From Azospirillum fermentarium (GTDB taxonomy: Bacteria; Pseudomonadota; Alphaproteobacteria; Azospirillales; Azospirillaceae), in NCBI RefSeq assembly GCF_025961205.1, contig NZ_JAOQNH010000001.1, positions 2,814,001 through 2,878,000 on the forward strand: a stretch of DNA of 64,000 nt, in the 5' to 3' direction. Below the pieces are notes generated by a model. The model ran no database searches. It had not been told where the DNA came from and saw nothing but the letters and a program-made list of their open reading frames with translations. The position numbers were made by a program, and so were the translations under genes. Below are positions 38,053-46,965 of this stretch, piece by piece. Each line of letters opens with the position of its first letter. Position 1 is the stretch's first letter.

Positions 38053-38130
38053 GGTGGCTGGAACAGCCTGTTCTCAAACGTACTTTTTTCCAGAGTCTTG
38101 CACTGGTCTTGCCGATTTCCGCGTTCTGTC
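38053..38130 (-). promoter_or_regulatory. CRISPR leader of array 2
   Basis: Reading the minus strand, AGACCAGTGCAAGACTCTGG and AAAAGTACGTT (38109-38077) repeat the core of the array 1 leader, at nearly the same distance from the first repeat, and the sequence ends CCACC at the repeat. Outside the core the two leaders differ, which points to conservation of a functional element rather than a recent copy. Confidence 0.8.
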
Positions 38131-38324
38131 AGTAACGCAACAACTCGCAAGAGGGCCGTTCCCGCGGCACAAGACGCCACGGGGGGATGGGGTGGTTCTG
38201 GTGCGCCACATTATTCACAATATTGAGGACCGGCCACGCCCATACGGGGCGTGATGTGACGATACCGTGCCTTCCGGGGCACCGTCAACCGGGCGCCCGT
38301 GGGGGAACCGCCGCCGTCCCCCGT

Positions 38325-40538
38325 TCAGATGGCGTCACCGGCGGGGAGAACGGGGGCCTGTTCGGCGCGGATCATGTCGGCCAGGGCCGCGGGGGCCATG
38401 GGGCGGCCGAACAGATAGCCCTGCAACAGGTCGCAGCCGATGGAGCGCAGGAACCGCTGCTGCTCGGCGGTTTCCACCCCCTCGGCCACGGTGACCAGCC
38501 CCAGACCGTGGGCCATGCCGACGGCGGCGCGGACCAGCGCCACGTTCTTGGCGTTTTCCGGCACGTCCACCACGAACGCGCGGTCGATCTTCAGCTTGGC
38601 CACCGGCAACTGCTGCACATAGCTGAGCGAGGAATAGCCCGAGCCGAAATCGTCGATGGCCACCTGCACGCCGATGCTTTCCAGCTCGCCCAGGGTGCGC
38701 ACCGCCGCCTTCAGGTCGCGCACCGCCGCCTGTTCGGTGATCTCCAGCCCCAGATGGTGCTGAAGCTGCGGGTGGTCCCGCAGCAGTTCCTGAAGCCGGT
38801 GGGTCAGGTTGCCGCGCAGGAACTGCTGGCCCGAGATGTTCATGAACACCCGGTCGGGCAGCACCCCGTCGGCCTCCCACGCCAGCATCTGGTGGACGGC
38901 GGTGGTCAGAACCCAATCGGTGATGGGAACGATCAGCCCGCTTTCCTCGGCCACCGGGATGAATTCCGCCGGGGAAATGGCGCCCAGGGAATTGTGGGTC
39001 CAGCGCAGCAGCGCTTCGGCACTCTTCACATGGCCGGTGGCCGCATCGACGATGGGCTGATAGACCAGATGCAGCTCGTTGCGTTCGATGGCGTGGGCCA
39101 GATGCATGGTCAGCAGCATCCGGCGGGTGGCGGCGGCGGCCATCTCGGGCGTGTAGAAACAGACGGAGTTGCCGCCGTTGTGCTGCACCGCCTGCAACGC
39201 CAGCTTGGCCTTGGTGTTCAGCTCTTCCAGCCGCTGCACCGTCTCGTCGCAGATGGCGCCCCCCACCGACACCCGCAGGCGCACCCAGTGGCGTTCGGCG
39301 TAGATGGAGGCGGTCAGGCGGTCGTGCAGGGTGTGGGCCAGTTCCTGCGCTTCCTGCCCGCCCGGCACCCGCGACAGGGCGGCGAATTCGTCGGCGGCGA
39401 TGCGGCAGATGTAGGTTTCCTTGGGCAGCACCTCCATCACCCGGCTGACCAGCGCCTTCAGCGCCGCGTCGCCGACGTGGAAGCCGAACGCCTCGTTCAC
39501 GTCGCTGAACTGGTCCACGTCCAGGGTGTAGAGGGCGTAACACCCCTCCATCCCCGGCACGTTGCGGGAATTGGCCAGCACCGATTCGCATTCGTCGAGA
39601 AAGGCGCTGCGGGTCAGCACGCCGGTCAGGGCGTCGTGGCGGGCCAGGTATGTCGCCCGCTGTTCCGCTTCCAGCCGGTCGGAGATGTCGCGGATGACGC
39701 CGACGAACACCACCTCGCCGTTGATGCGCGCCTCGCCCACGCTGAGGTGGATGGGAAAGACGGCGCCGCTCTTGCGCTTGCCCAGGGAATCCCGCCCGAT
39801 CCCGATGATTTTGGGCCGGGCGGTGTCCATGTAGGAATCGATGTACTTGTGATGATCGCGGGAGAACGGCGGCGGCATCAGCACCGACAGGTTCTGGCCC
39901 AGAAGCTCGTCCGCCTCGTACCCGAACTGCTGGCAGCACGCCTGATTGATGGTGCGGATGACGCCGGCGCGGTCGGCGATGACCACCCCGTCCACCACCG
40001 CGTTCAGCACCGTGTTCACGAACGGGTCGCGGCGCAGCAGGAAATCGGCGATGCGCTGGCGGTCGGTGATGTCGTGCAGCAGCCCCAGAAACCCGACCGT
40101 GCCGTCGTCGTGCCGGTGGGGCACCACCCCGCCGGTCAGCAGCCGGTGGCCGCCGTCGGGCAGGTTCAGCACCACGTCCACCGGGCTGGCGGCGGCGGCG
40201 GCGCGCGCCTCGTCCACCGCGCGGGCCAGGGCGGCGGCGGCCGGGTGGGCGATCTCGGCCAGCAGCCGCCCGGCCAGAACCGCGGCGGCGTCCGCCCCCC
40301 CGTCCTGTTCGGCCAGCAGCCGCCCGGCCGGGCCGTTCAGATGGCGGATGTGCCCATGGGCATCCAGATAGAACAGCGCCTGGGGCGTGTGGTCCAGCAG
40401 GCTGCGCGCCAGCGACGCCAGGAACGCCACCTCCGGCATATCCGACGGGGCGCAGGGCGAACAGGGTGCCCGATATCCGCCCGCCGGCTGCGCCGGCACG
40501 GATCGCATGGATGCTGCCGAACCCGTTTCCACCATCAA
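38325..40538 (-). CDS. PAS-GGDEF-EAL protein, probable cyclic-di-GMP phosphodiesterase
   Basis: The 737-residue cytoplasmic protein has two PAS domains (about 35-145 and 160-290), a GGDEF-like domain (300-455) and an EAL domain (475-725). The GGDEF motif is replaced by AADEF (CRIAADEFAAL), so cyclase activity is unlikely, though a GTP-binding role is possible. The EAL domain keeps SAEALLRW, FMNISGQQF, LEITEQAAV and AIDDFGSGYSSLSYV with the DDFG metal site, so phosphodiesterase activity is likely. The start at 40538 is the first of two adjacent ATG codons. Confidence 0.92.
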   Translation of the reverse strand: MMVETGSAASMRSVPAQPAGGYRAPCSPCAPSDMPEVAFLASLARSLLDHTPQALFYLDAHGHIRHLNGPAGRLLAEQDGGADAAAVLAGRLLAEIAHPAAAALARAVDEARAAAAASPVDVVLNLPDGGHRLLTGGVVPHRHDDGTVGFLGLLHDITDRQRIADFLLRRDPFVNTVLNAVVDGVVIADRAGVIRTINQACCQQFGYEADELLGQNLSVLMPPPFSRDHHKYIDSYMDTARPKIIGIGRDSLGKRKSGAVFPIHLSVGEARINGEVVFVGVIRDISDRLEAEQRATYLARHDALTGVLTRSAFLDECESVLANSRNVPGMEGCYALYTLDVDQFSDVNEAFGFHVGDAALKALVSRVMEVLPKETYICRIAADEFAALSRVPGGQEAQELAHTLHDRLTASIYAERHWVRLRVSVGGAICDETVQRLEELNTKAKLALQAVQHNGGNSVCFYTPEMAAAATRRMLLTMHLAHAIERNELHLVYQPIVDAATGHVKSAEALLRWTHNSLGAISPAEFIPVAEESGLIVPITDWVLTTAVHQMLAWEADGVLPDRVFMNISGQQFLRGNLTHRLQELLRDHPQLQHHLGLEITEQAAVRDLKAAVRTLGELESIGVQVAIDDFGSGYSSLSYVQQLPVAKLKIDRAFVVDVPENAKNVALVRAAVGMAHGLGLVTVAEGVETAEQQRFLRSIGCDLLQGYLFGRPMAPAALADMIRAEQAPVLPAGDAI

Positions 40539-40901
40539 CCCTCGTGTTCTAGCGCCGCCCCCGGCCCCTGCCCTTGCGGTGGCCGGAACGTTCCTGGCAG
40601 CGGCAACCCGTCACAACCGGCACCGGCACCCCCCGCCGCCATCCGTGACCGGTGATACCCGTCAAAAGGCATATAACCTGCGAAAGGTATAGCCATGACT
40701 AATGTTCGGAGCAACCGAAACGCGCACGCGTTACGAAATCCCTTGTCTCTCAATAAGAACTAACCGGCCCGCCTCTGCAAGAGTGTAAACATCCATTAGG
40801 AATGAAAGAGCGAAATTTTGTTGCAATGCAGCTCTTCGCTCACCCGGTTCCTTCGGGGCGGCAACAGAGGGCTGCTCCCGGCGCATACGATTGTGAAGCG
40901 T
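40539..40901. other. 363-bp intergenic region
   Basis: No gene is supported. The middle (40660-40830) is AT-richer than average and probably holds the promoter of the minus-strand PAS-GGDEF-EAL gene; the rightmost part is the 3' flank of the glycosyltransferase gene. No good terminator stem or repeat was seen. Confidence 0.35.
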
Positions 40902-42119
40902 TTACCGCGCGCCCTCCTCCACCATGCGGTGCAGAAGCCCGATGTTCTGCTGCAAACAGGATTGCAGTTCATAGCCGTCTTGGGCCGTCTTTCGCGCCGC
41001 AGAACGGATCGCGTCGAAGGCACGCGGGTCCGCCAGCACATCCACCACCCGCGCAGCCAGGGCGGCGGGATCGAAGAACGGGGTCAGCAGCCCGTTCTCC
41101 CCATCGCGGATCACCTCCCGCACGGGGGCCGTGTCGGACGCGACGATGGCGCAGCCCATGGCCATGGATTCCAGCATCGACCATGACAGCACGAAGGGAT
41201 AGGTCAGATAGACGTGGACCGTGGAAACCGACAGCACGGCCATATACTGCTCATAGGGAAGATGGCCCAGGAAATGAACGCGGGAGGTGTCGGCCTCCAC
41301 CTCCTTCAGCATGGCTTCCCGCCAGGTCTTGGCATCTTTGGGCGGGGAGCCGTAGCTCACCTCGTCGCCGCCCACCACCAGCACGGTGGCGCCGGGCCGC
41401 GCCGCGCAGATGGCCGGCACCGCACGCATGAAGGTGGGGAAACCGCGGTAGGGCTCCAGGTTGCGGGCCACATAGGTCACCACCTCGTCCCCCGGACGCA
41501 GAACCCGCCCGTCCGGCAGGGGCACGGCGGCGGCCGGGTCGGGCTGAAGCCGCCGGGTGTCGATGCCTTCGTGGATCACCGCGATCTTGGGCTGAAACGC
41601 GGGCGGATGGGTGGAGCGCTGCCAATGGGTGGGAGCGATGCCGCGGTCGCACGCCTCCAGCGCGTGCAGAAGCGGGGTCGCACGCAGGCGCAGGGCCAGA
41701 CGCGAATCGAGGCTGGGGGCAAAGGACGGATCGAAGCCGAAATCCTGCCCCTCGGGCCGGTAATAATATTCGCAATAGTTGAGATAGGGGGTACGGGGGA
41801 AGACGTCCTTGACGAACAGGGTCTCCCCCCATCCCGGATGGCCGGCGATGACGTCGGGGACGAAGCCGCCGTTCTTCAGCGTCAGCAGCATCTTCGCCAC
41901 CTCCTGCCCGTGATACACGGCCTCCTGGGTGGAGCGCAGGTACAGGTGGGGCTTGGCGTCCGTCTTGCGGGTGGCATAGATCATGCGCCGGACGTTCGGC
42001 AGGGGCCGGTCGCCCCGCTTGGTGATGAACACCACCTGATTGGCCGGATCGGCGGCAAGGGCGGCGGCCAGATGCTTGTACTGGCCCGGCATGTTCTGAT
42101 GGATGAAGACAGCTTTCAC
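40902..42119 (-). CDS. Glycosyltransferase, GT4-like
   Basis: The 405-residue protein from GTG 42119 begins KAVFIHQNMPGQYKHLA, the start of a group of GT4 enzymes. HPGWGETLFVKDVFP and VIHEGIDTRRLQPDP lie in the N-terminal half; VTYVARNLEPYRGFPTFM and LSWSMLESMAMGCAIVASDT with PVREVIRDGENGLL form the C-terminal nucleotide-sugar domain with the EX7E-like region. GGGA precedes GTG. It probably adds sugar to a cell-surface polysaccharide; the sugar is unknown and no sugar genes adjoin. Confidence 0.88.
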   Translation of the reverse strand: MKAVFIHQNMPGQYKHLAAALAADPANQVVFITKRGDRPLPNVRRMIYATRKTDAKPHLYLRSTQEAVYHGQEVAKMLLTLKNGGFVPDVIAGHPGWGETLFVKDVFPRTPYLNYCEYYYRPEGQDFGFDPSFAPSLDSRLALRLRATPLLHALEACDRGIAPTHWQRSTHPPAFQPKIAVIHEGIDTRRLQPDPAAAVPLPDGRVLRPGDEVVTYVARNLEPYRGFPTFMRAVPAICAARPGATVLVVGGDEVSYGSPPKDAKTWREAMLKEVEADTSRVHFLGHLPYEQYMAVLSVSTVHVYLTYPFVLSWSMLESMAMGCAIVASDTAPVREVIRDGENGLLTPFFDPAALAARVVDVLADPRAFDAIRSAARKTAQDGYELQSCLQQNIGLLHRMVEEGAR

Positions 42120-42249
42120 GGATTCCCACACCACGCTGACGGCCTGGAACATCCCGGTACGGGACGCCACGGGCGATGAACCATCTTTCTAAATAAAGTG
42201 GTTGTGGCGGCGAAAACCAAGCGCTCCACGGCATACAGGGCCGGGCGGG

Positions 42250-42933
42250 TCAGCGCAGCAGCATTTCCTGCACCAGCACCTTGCGCACGCGCAAGGGACG
42301 CAGCTCCTGATTGGCGGCATGGGCGACCACGCTCTTGACCACCGTCACCCCTTCCGCCCCGTTCAGGTCGTCGGCGCCCACGTCGGCCATGCGGGACGAC
42401 ACCGTGTTGGCGATGCGCGGCACATAGGATGCGATGAGGTCGCGGTCCACATCCCCCGGCATTTCCAGCACCAGCCGCACCCGAAGCTGGCGGAACCGCA
42501 GCCCGTCGGGCATGGCGAATTCCATGGCCGGCATCTTCACATAGATGTGGCCCGCCGCCGCCTGACTGATGCCCCGCGACGGCTTGACCGGGCCGATGCC
42601 GAACACGGTGGCCGTCCCCCACCCCAGCCCGGCCAGACACGCCAGCGCCGCCACCAGCATCAGGATGAGCCGCAGCGGCGACCGTTCCGCCGGAAGCGCC
42701 GGGGGCGGCACCTCCCGCTCGGCGCGCAGGCGGGCCGACGGCAGCGGGCGTGGGGGGAACGGGACCGGTGGCGGCGGAACCGGGGCGGCGGCGGTGCCGG
42801 GGGTCTCCGGCACGGGCTGCACCGCCTCGCCCGGAGGGGCGGCGGCGGGGGAAACGGGCGCGGGTTCACGCGGCGGTGCGCTGACCTCCGCCTCCCCGGA
42901 CCCTCCCACAAGAAGTATTGCCGCCTTCATCAT
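42250..42933 (-). CDS. FliL-like membrane protein
   Basis: The 227-residue protein has a proline-rich cytoplasmic part (residues 15-95, many PxxP), one membrane helix (LRLILMLVAALACLAGLGWG) and a periplasmic domain with YVKMPAMEFAMPDG, LRVRLVLEMPGDVDRDLI and a C-terminal RKVLVQEMLLR. The latter matches FliL, which sits around the flagellar stator. The proline-rich tail is unusual. It is not in a flagellar operon; motB lies 10 kb away. Confidence 0.7.
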   Translation of the reverse strand: MMKAAILLVGGSGEAEVSAPPREPAPVSPAAAPPGEAVQPVPETPGTAAAPVPPPPVPFPPRPLPSARLRAEREVPPPALPAERSPLRLILMLVAALACLAGLGWGTATVFGIGPVKPSRGISQAAAGHIYVKMPAMEFAMPDGLRFRQLRVRLVLEMPGDVDRDLIASYVPRIANTVSSRMADVGADDLNGAEGVTVVKSVVAHAANQELRPLRVRKVLVQEMLLR

Positions 42934-43059
42934 TCCCCCGCAGCCCGGCTGCTCTGGGGGAAAGGTTAGGCCGTTCCCCACGGCCCGTCAAATAAAGGCT
43001 TTTGATACTGTTCCGATCCTTTTCTAAGGTATCGAAACAATACCCTTTATTTGTCCTTT

Positions 43060-43932
43060 TTAAATTCCGTCTTTCACCGCGCGGGCCAGGGCGGCGAAAC
43101 CGGCCACGTCCACCTCTTCCGCCCGTGCGGTGGGGGGGATGCCGGCGGCGGCCAGCAGGGCTTCGGCGTTGCCCAGCGCCTTCAGGCTCTGGCGCAGCAT
43201 CTTGCGCCGCTGGCCGAAGGCGGCGGCGGTCACCGCCTCCATGGTGCGCCAGTCCGCCGGCTCCGGGTTGGCGCGGGGGGTCAGGCGCACGACGGTGGAT
43301 TCCACCTTGGGCGGCGGGGTGAATGCCTGCGGCGGCAGGGTCAGCAGCGGCTGCACCTCCGCGCGCCAGTTGGTGATGACCGACAGCCGGCCATAGCTCT
43401 TGCTGCCCGGACGGGCCAGCAGCCGGTCGGCCACCTCCTTCTGGAACATCAGGGTCAGGCTGGCATAGTCCTCGATCCGCTTCAGCCAGCCGATCAGCAG
43501 CGGGGTCGCCACGTTGTACGGCAGGTTGGCGACGATGGCGCGGGGGGCGGGCACCAGATCCACCGGGTCCACGGTCAGCGCGTCGGCCTCGACGATGGAC
43601 AGCCGGCCCGCCGCCGCCGCCACCACGTCGCCCAGCGCCTCGATGAAGCGGGTGTCGCGTTCCACCGCCACCAGCCGGGCGGCGGGGGATGCCAGGATGG
43701 CGCGGGTCAGCCCCCCCGGCCCCGGCCCCACCTCCACCACCGAGGTGCCGGGGGCGATGGCCGCCCCGCGCACGATGCGCCCCGTCAGGTTGAGGTCGAG
43801 CAGGAAGTTCTGCCCCAGCGCCTTGCGCGCGCCCAGGCCGTGCCGGGCGATCACCTCCCGCAGGGGCGGCAGGGCGAAGGGGTCGAAGGCGGGCGGGGTG
43901 GCGGGGGCATCGGCGGGGGTATCAGCGGTCAT
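43060..43932 (-). CDS. rsmA: 16S rRNA dimethyladenosine transferase RsmA/KsgA
   Basis: The 290-residue methyltransferase modifies A1518 and A1519. KALGQNFLLDLNLTGRIV, VVEVGPGPGGLTRAIL (SAM motif I), IVANLPYNVATPLLIGWL (NLPY catalytic motif) and VESTVVRLTP identify it. The N-terminal 25 residues are an Ala/Pro tail. It stands downstream of the hydrolase gene by 50 bp. Confidence 0.96.
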   Translation of the reverse strand: MTADTPADAPATPPAFDPFALPPLREVIARHGLGARKALGQNFLLDLNLTGRIVRGAAIAPGTSVVEVGPGPGGLTRAILASPAARLVAVERDTRFIEALGDVVAAAAGRLSIVEADALTVDPVDLVPAPRAIVANLPYNVATPLLIGWLKRIEDYASLTLMFQKEVADRLLARPGSKSYGRLSVITNWRAEVQPLLTLPPQAFTPPPKVESTVVRLTPRANPEPADWRTMEAVTAAAFGQRRKMLRQSLKALGNAEALLAAAGIPPTARAEEVDVAGFAALARAVKDGI

Positions 43933-43983
43933 GGGGCGGTTTATAGCCGCAAAGCCGCCGCCCCGTCATCCCATTCGACCTTT

Positions 43984-44832
43984 CTATTCCTCCAGAAAGG
44001 CGCGGACGGCGGCGATCTGCTCCTCGTCCATCAGGGCGGGTGCGTGGCCGGCGCCGGCAAAGGTGACCAGCCGTGCCTTCGGCCCGCGCCGGGTCATCTC
44101 CTCGGCAGTCTCGGCGGTCAGGATGTCGGACTTGGCCCCGCGGATCACCAGCACGGGGCAGGTGATGCGGTCCCACAGGTGCCACAGGTCCACCGGGCCG
44201 ATGGGCTGGGCCTTGAACACCGCGGCGATGCCGGGGTCATAGGCCAGGCCGAAGCGCCCGTCGGGCAGACGCCGGGCGCTGGTTTCCGCCATGTGCCGCC
44301 ATTGCCGGTCGGTCAGCCGCCCGAATCCCATCAGCACGAAGCGCAGATAGGCCTCCACCGCCGCCATGTCCTCGAACACGGGATCCTTGCCCACGTAATC
44401 GGCGATGCGCTGCAACCCTTCCTGCGCCACGAAGGGGCCGACGTCGTTGATGACCAGCCGGCGGATGGGGCTGCCCGGCTGGGCCGCCACCATCATGCCG
44501 ATCAGCCCGCCCATGGAGGTGCCGACCCAATCCACCGTGTCCACGTTCAGCCGCGCCAGCAGAACCGCCATGTCGGCCACGTACTGGGGATAGCCGTAGA
44601 GCGCAGGCTCGGCCAGCCAGCCGCTGCGCCCCCGCCCCACCACGTCGGGGCAGGCCACGCGGCAGCCGCCGCTGAGCGCCAGGGCCAGATGGTCGAAATC
44701 GCGCCCGTTGCGGGTCAGCCCGTGCACGCAGACCACCGTGCGCTCCGCCCCCTCCCGCCCCCACTGGGTATAGGCCATGGGGTGGAACCCGGCGGGGCTG
44801 AGACAGGCGACGGTGCGTTGGGTCATGGGCAT
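43984..44832 (-). CDS. Alpha/beta hydrolase
   Basis: The 282-residue protein has VVCVHGLTRNGRDFDHLA (oxyanion region), DWVGTSMGGLIGMMVAA (Ser in GTSMGG), VINDVGPFV, LVIRGAKSDIL and FAGAGHAPALMDE with the catalytic His. Members hydrolyse esters or act as C-C hydrolases; substrate not predictable. Two nearby ATG codons (44832, 44826) could start it. Confidence 0.88.
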   Translation of the reverse strand: MPMTQRTVACLSPAGFHPMAYTQWGREGAERTVVCVHGLTRNGRDFDHLALALSGGCRVACPDVVGRGRSGWLAEPALYGYPQYVADMAVLLARLNVDTVDWVGTSMGGLIGMMVAAQPGSPIRRLVINDVGPFVAQEGLQRIADYVGKDPVFEDMAAVEAYLRFVLMGFGRLTDRQWRHMAETSARRLPDGRFGLAYDPGIAAVFKAQPIGPVDLWHLWDRITCPVLVIRGAKSDILTAETAEEMTRRGPKARLVTFAGAGHAPALMDEEQIAAVRAFLEE

Positions 44833-44868
44833 GGGCGGCGTTCTCCCCTTCCTCTTACGGTTCGCTCC

Positions 44869-45672
44869 TCAGCGCCCGGCCTCCGCGGTCTGGGCGGCGA
44901 TGCGCGGGCTGGGACTGGTGACACCGGGATCGTAGGGGTGAAGCGTTTGCGGGTAAAGCCGGCGGACAAGCTGAACATAGGACTGCGTTTCGGCATAGGG
45001 CGGCACGCCGCGGTGACGGTCCACCGCCCCCTCGCCCGCGTTGTACCCGGCCAGCGCCAGCGTGACGTCGCCGCGGAAATAGGCCAGCAGCCAGCGCAGG
45101 TACTTCATGCCGCCGCGGATGTTCTCCTGCGGGTCGAAAACGTCGCGCACGGCGAACCGCTCCGCGGTTTCGGGGATGAGCTGCATCAGCCCGGCGGCCT
45201 CCTTGGGCGACACCGCGTCGGTGCGGAACGCGCTTTCCACCTGGATCACCGCCAGCACGAGCTGGGGATCCAGGCCATAGGTGGGGGCCATGGCCTTGAC
45301 CATCTTCACCACCTCCGCCGGGGGCGGGGCCAGCCCGCGGGCCGGCGCCCCTCCCGGACGGCACCAGGGGCGGATGTGGCCCATGCGGCCGGGGACATAG
45401 GCCACCAGCCGCTGCGCTTCCTTGTGCCCGCGGGTGGCGGCGGCGCGCAGCCATGCCAGACCGGCGCGCTGGTCACGCACCACGCCGCGCCCGAACATGA
45501 AGCGGCGGGCGACGTTGTACGCCGCCTCGGCGTTGCCGCGTTCCGCCGCCTCGCACTGGGCCAGGAAGGTGTCGCGGACGGCACCCGCCTGCGCCCCCCG
45601 CCCCCCGGCGGCCAGCAGAACCAGCGGCAGCGCCACCGCCGCCATCCGTCTCAACGCACGCACCAAACCCAC
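44869..45672 (-). CDS. Lytic transglycosylase with Sel1-type repeats
   Basis: The 267-residue exported protein starts with a signal peptide (RALRRMAAVALPLVLLAAGG, cleavage after AQA). A short Sel1-like helical repeat (NAEAAYNVARRFMFGRGVV, AGLAWLRAAATRGHKEA) precedes the SLT domain with LVLAVIQVESAFRTDAVSPK (catalytic Glu in ESAF), GLMQLIPETAERF and LALAGYNAGEGAVD. It cleaves peptidoglycan strands in the periplasm. The GTG start at 45672 is a choice; a second GTG at 45663 is nearly as good. Confidence 0.9.
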   Translation of the reverse strand: MGLVRALRRMAAVALPLVLLAAGGRGAQAGAVRDTFLAQCEAAERGNAEAAYNVARRFMFGRGVVRDQRAGLAWLRAAATRGHKEAQRLVAYVPGRMGHIRPWCRPGGAPARGLAPPPAEVVKMVKAMAPTYGLDPQLVLAVIQVESAFRTDAVSPKEAAGLMQLIPETAERFAVRDVFDPQENIRGGMKYLRWLLAYFRGDVTLALAGYNAGEGAVDRHRGVPPYAETQSYVQLVRRLYPQTLHPYDPGVTSPSPRIAAQTAEAGR

Positions 45673-45738
45673 GATTCGATCACCCGATTGCCTGCTCCGC
45701 CGCCAACCATGCCGCCGGCAATCGGGGGACGGCAAGAG

Positions 45739-46767
45739 TTACAACCCTTCGGCGCGATTCAGGGTGATGCCATACTGGGCGGCAAGATCGTATTTGGCGC
45801 CGTGAACCGTGCCCTGCCCCTGGGCGATCATCATCTTGCGGGACAGCACGTCATTCTCCCATTTGGGATTGCAGGCGGCGGCCCGGCGGCGGGCGACGAT
45901 CTCCAGCTTGGGCGTTTCGTCGGCGGTGGCGCCCAGGGCGGCGAAGTCGCTTTCGATCTGCGCCTGCACGGTGCCGGAGATGCCGCCGTTCTGCACCATG
46001 ATGTCGAACATCAGCGCCACCGCCCGTTCCGACACCAGACCATAGGTGCGGCACAGGGACAGCGCGCTGTTGTAACGGTCCTGCGCCATGGCGATCTGCA
46101 GCGCCTGGCATTCGGCCTTGGTGCCCAGGGTCTTGAACTGGGTCTTCCACGGCTCCTGCACCTGATTGTTGGTCTGGATGCCGATGGCCCAGGTCATCTG
46201 GTCCGCGTGGGACGCCTGGGTGAAGGTCTGGGTGAAGACGGCGGCGTTGGTGCCGAACACCGCCGACACCACATCGGCGTTCTGGGTGCACAGCTTTTGG
46301 AACAGCGGGGCCAGCGTGCCCTGTCCCAGTGCCCACTGGATGGCGCCATAGCTGATGCCCTGACCGTCGAAATTGCCCGACAGGCCGCCGAAGCAGCCGG
46401 GCACCGGCAGACCGGTTTCGATGGAGCCGGTGAGCGACAGGCACCGCCACGCCAGCGATTGCCCCACCGCCGGCGTGCCGGCTGTGGCCGTGGTGGTGGC
46501 AGCAGTGGTGGCAGCAGTGGTGGCAGCGGTGGTGGCAGCGGTGGTGGCAGCGGTGGCAGAGGGGAACATGAGCCTCCACGTCAACGGCCCCACGATGCCG
46601 TCCGCGATCAGCCCGGCGGCGGTCTGAAAGGCGATCACCGCCGTGCGGGTGCCGTTGCCGAACATGCCGTCGATGGCACCGGAATAAAGCTGGCGCGCGG
46701 GGTCGGCCAGAAACCGCTGCACCTGCTCCACCTGATCACCCGAAGACCCCACCTTAAGAATCACCAT
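45739..46767 (-). CDS. Peptidoglycan-binding protein with lysozyme/chitosanase-like domain
   Basis: The 342-residue protein has an N-terminal PG_binding_1 domain (LKVGSSGDQVEQVQRFL, GMFGNGTRTAVIAFQ, GLIADGIVG), a linker of AATT repeats (residues about 72-91), and a C-terminal domain beginning LTGSIETGLPVPGCFGGLSG with FDGQGISYGAIQWALGQGTL. This resembles phage-type or GH46-like muramidases in which 'E..G' and 'D.QG.S.G..Q' carry the catalytic acids. No signal peptide is visible. Function as a wall hydrolase is inferred. Confidence 0.75.
   Translation of the reverse strand: MVILKVGSSGDQVEQVQRFLADPARQLYSGAIDGMFGNGTRTAVIAFQTAAGLIADGIVGPLTWRLMFPSATAATTAATTAATTAATTAATTTATAGTPAVGQSLAWRCLSLTGSIETGLPVPGCFGGLSGNFDGQGISYGAIQWALGQGTLAPLFQKLCTQNADVVSAVFGTNAAVFTQTFTQASHADQMTWAIGIQTNNQVQEPWKTQFKTLGTKAECQALQIAMAQDRYNSALSLCRTYGLVSERAVALMFDIMVQNGGISGTVQAQIESDFAALGATADETPKLEIVARRRAAACNPKWENDVLSRKMMIAQGQGTVHGAKYDLAAQYGITLNRAEGL
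46493..46552 (-). repeat. Five tandem 12-bp units coding for AATT linker repeats
   Basis: Units GTGGTGGCAGCA or GTGGTGGCAGCG repeat five times on the plus strand, and encode Ala-Ala-Thr-Thr on the minus strand in the interdomain linker. Being a multiple of three, the copy number can change without breaking the gene. Confidence 0.9.
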
Positions 46768-46965
46768 CGTTTCCCCCACGCCCACGGCTGTTTGATGGCG
46801 CCATGGAGTGGACAAGCTCTTGGTGTTTGGCAAGAGCATTCATTGGCGTGACTTTACATGGTCATTCTTTGACATTCATTTGTATTCCATTTGACCGCCA
46901 CGCCGCCCTTGCCGCCCCCGCCCCCCGCTTCCCATCTTTTGACGGTAACGACGGGCGGGGACATC

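Noticed and set aside
37378..38130. DUF29 as a new CRISPR-linked gene
   Set aside because: DUF29 is a widespread family with no known tie to CRISPR; nearness to the small array is most likely chance.
43051..46851. Very long plus-strand open frame (about 1266 codons)
   Set aside because: It runs antisense to rsmA, hydrolase, transglycosylase and peptidoglycan-binding genes; high GC removes stop codons. No domain similarity.
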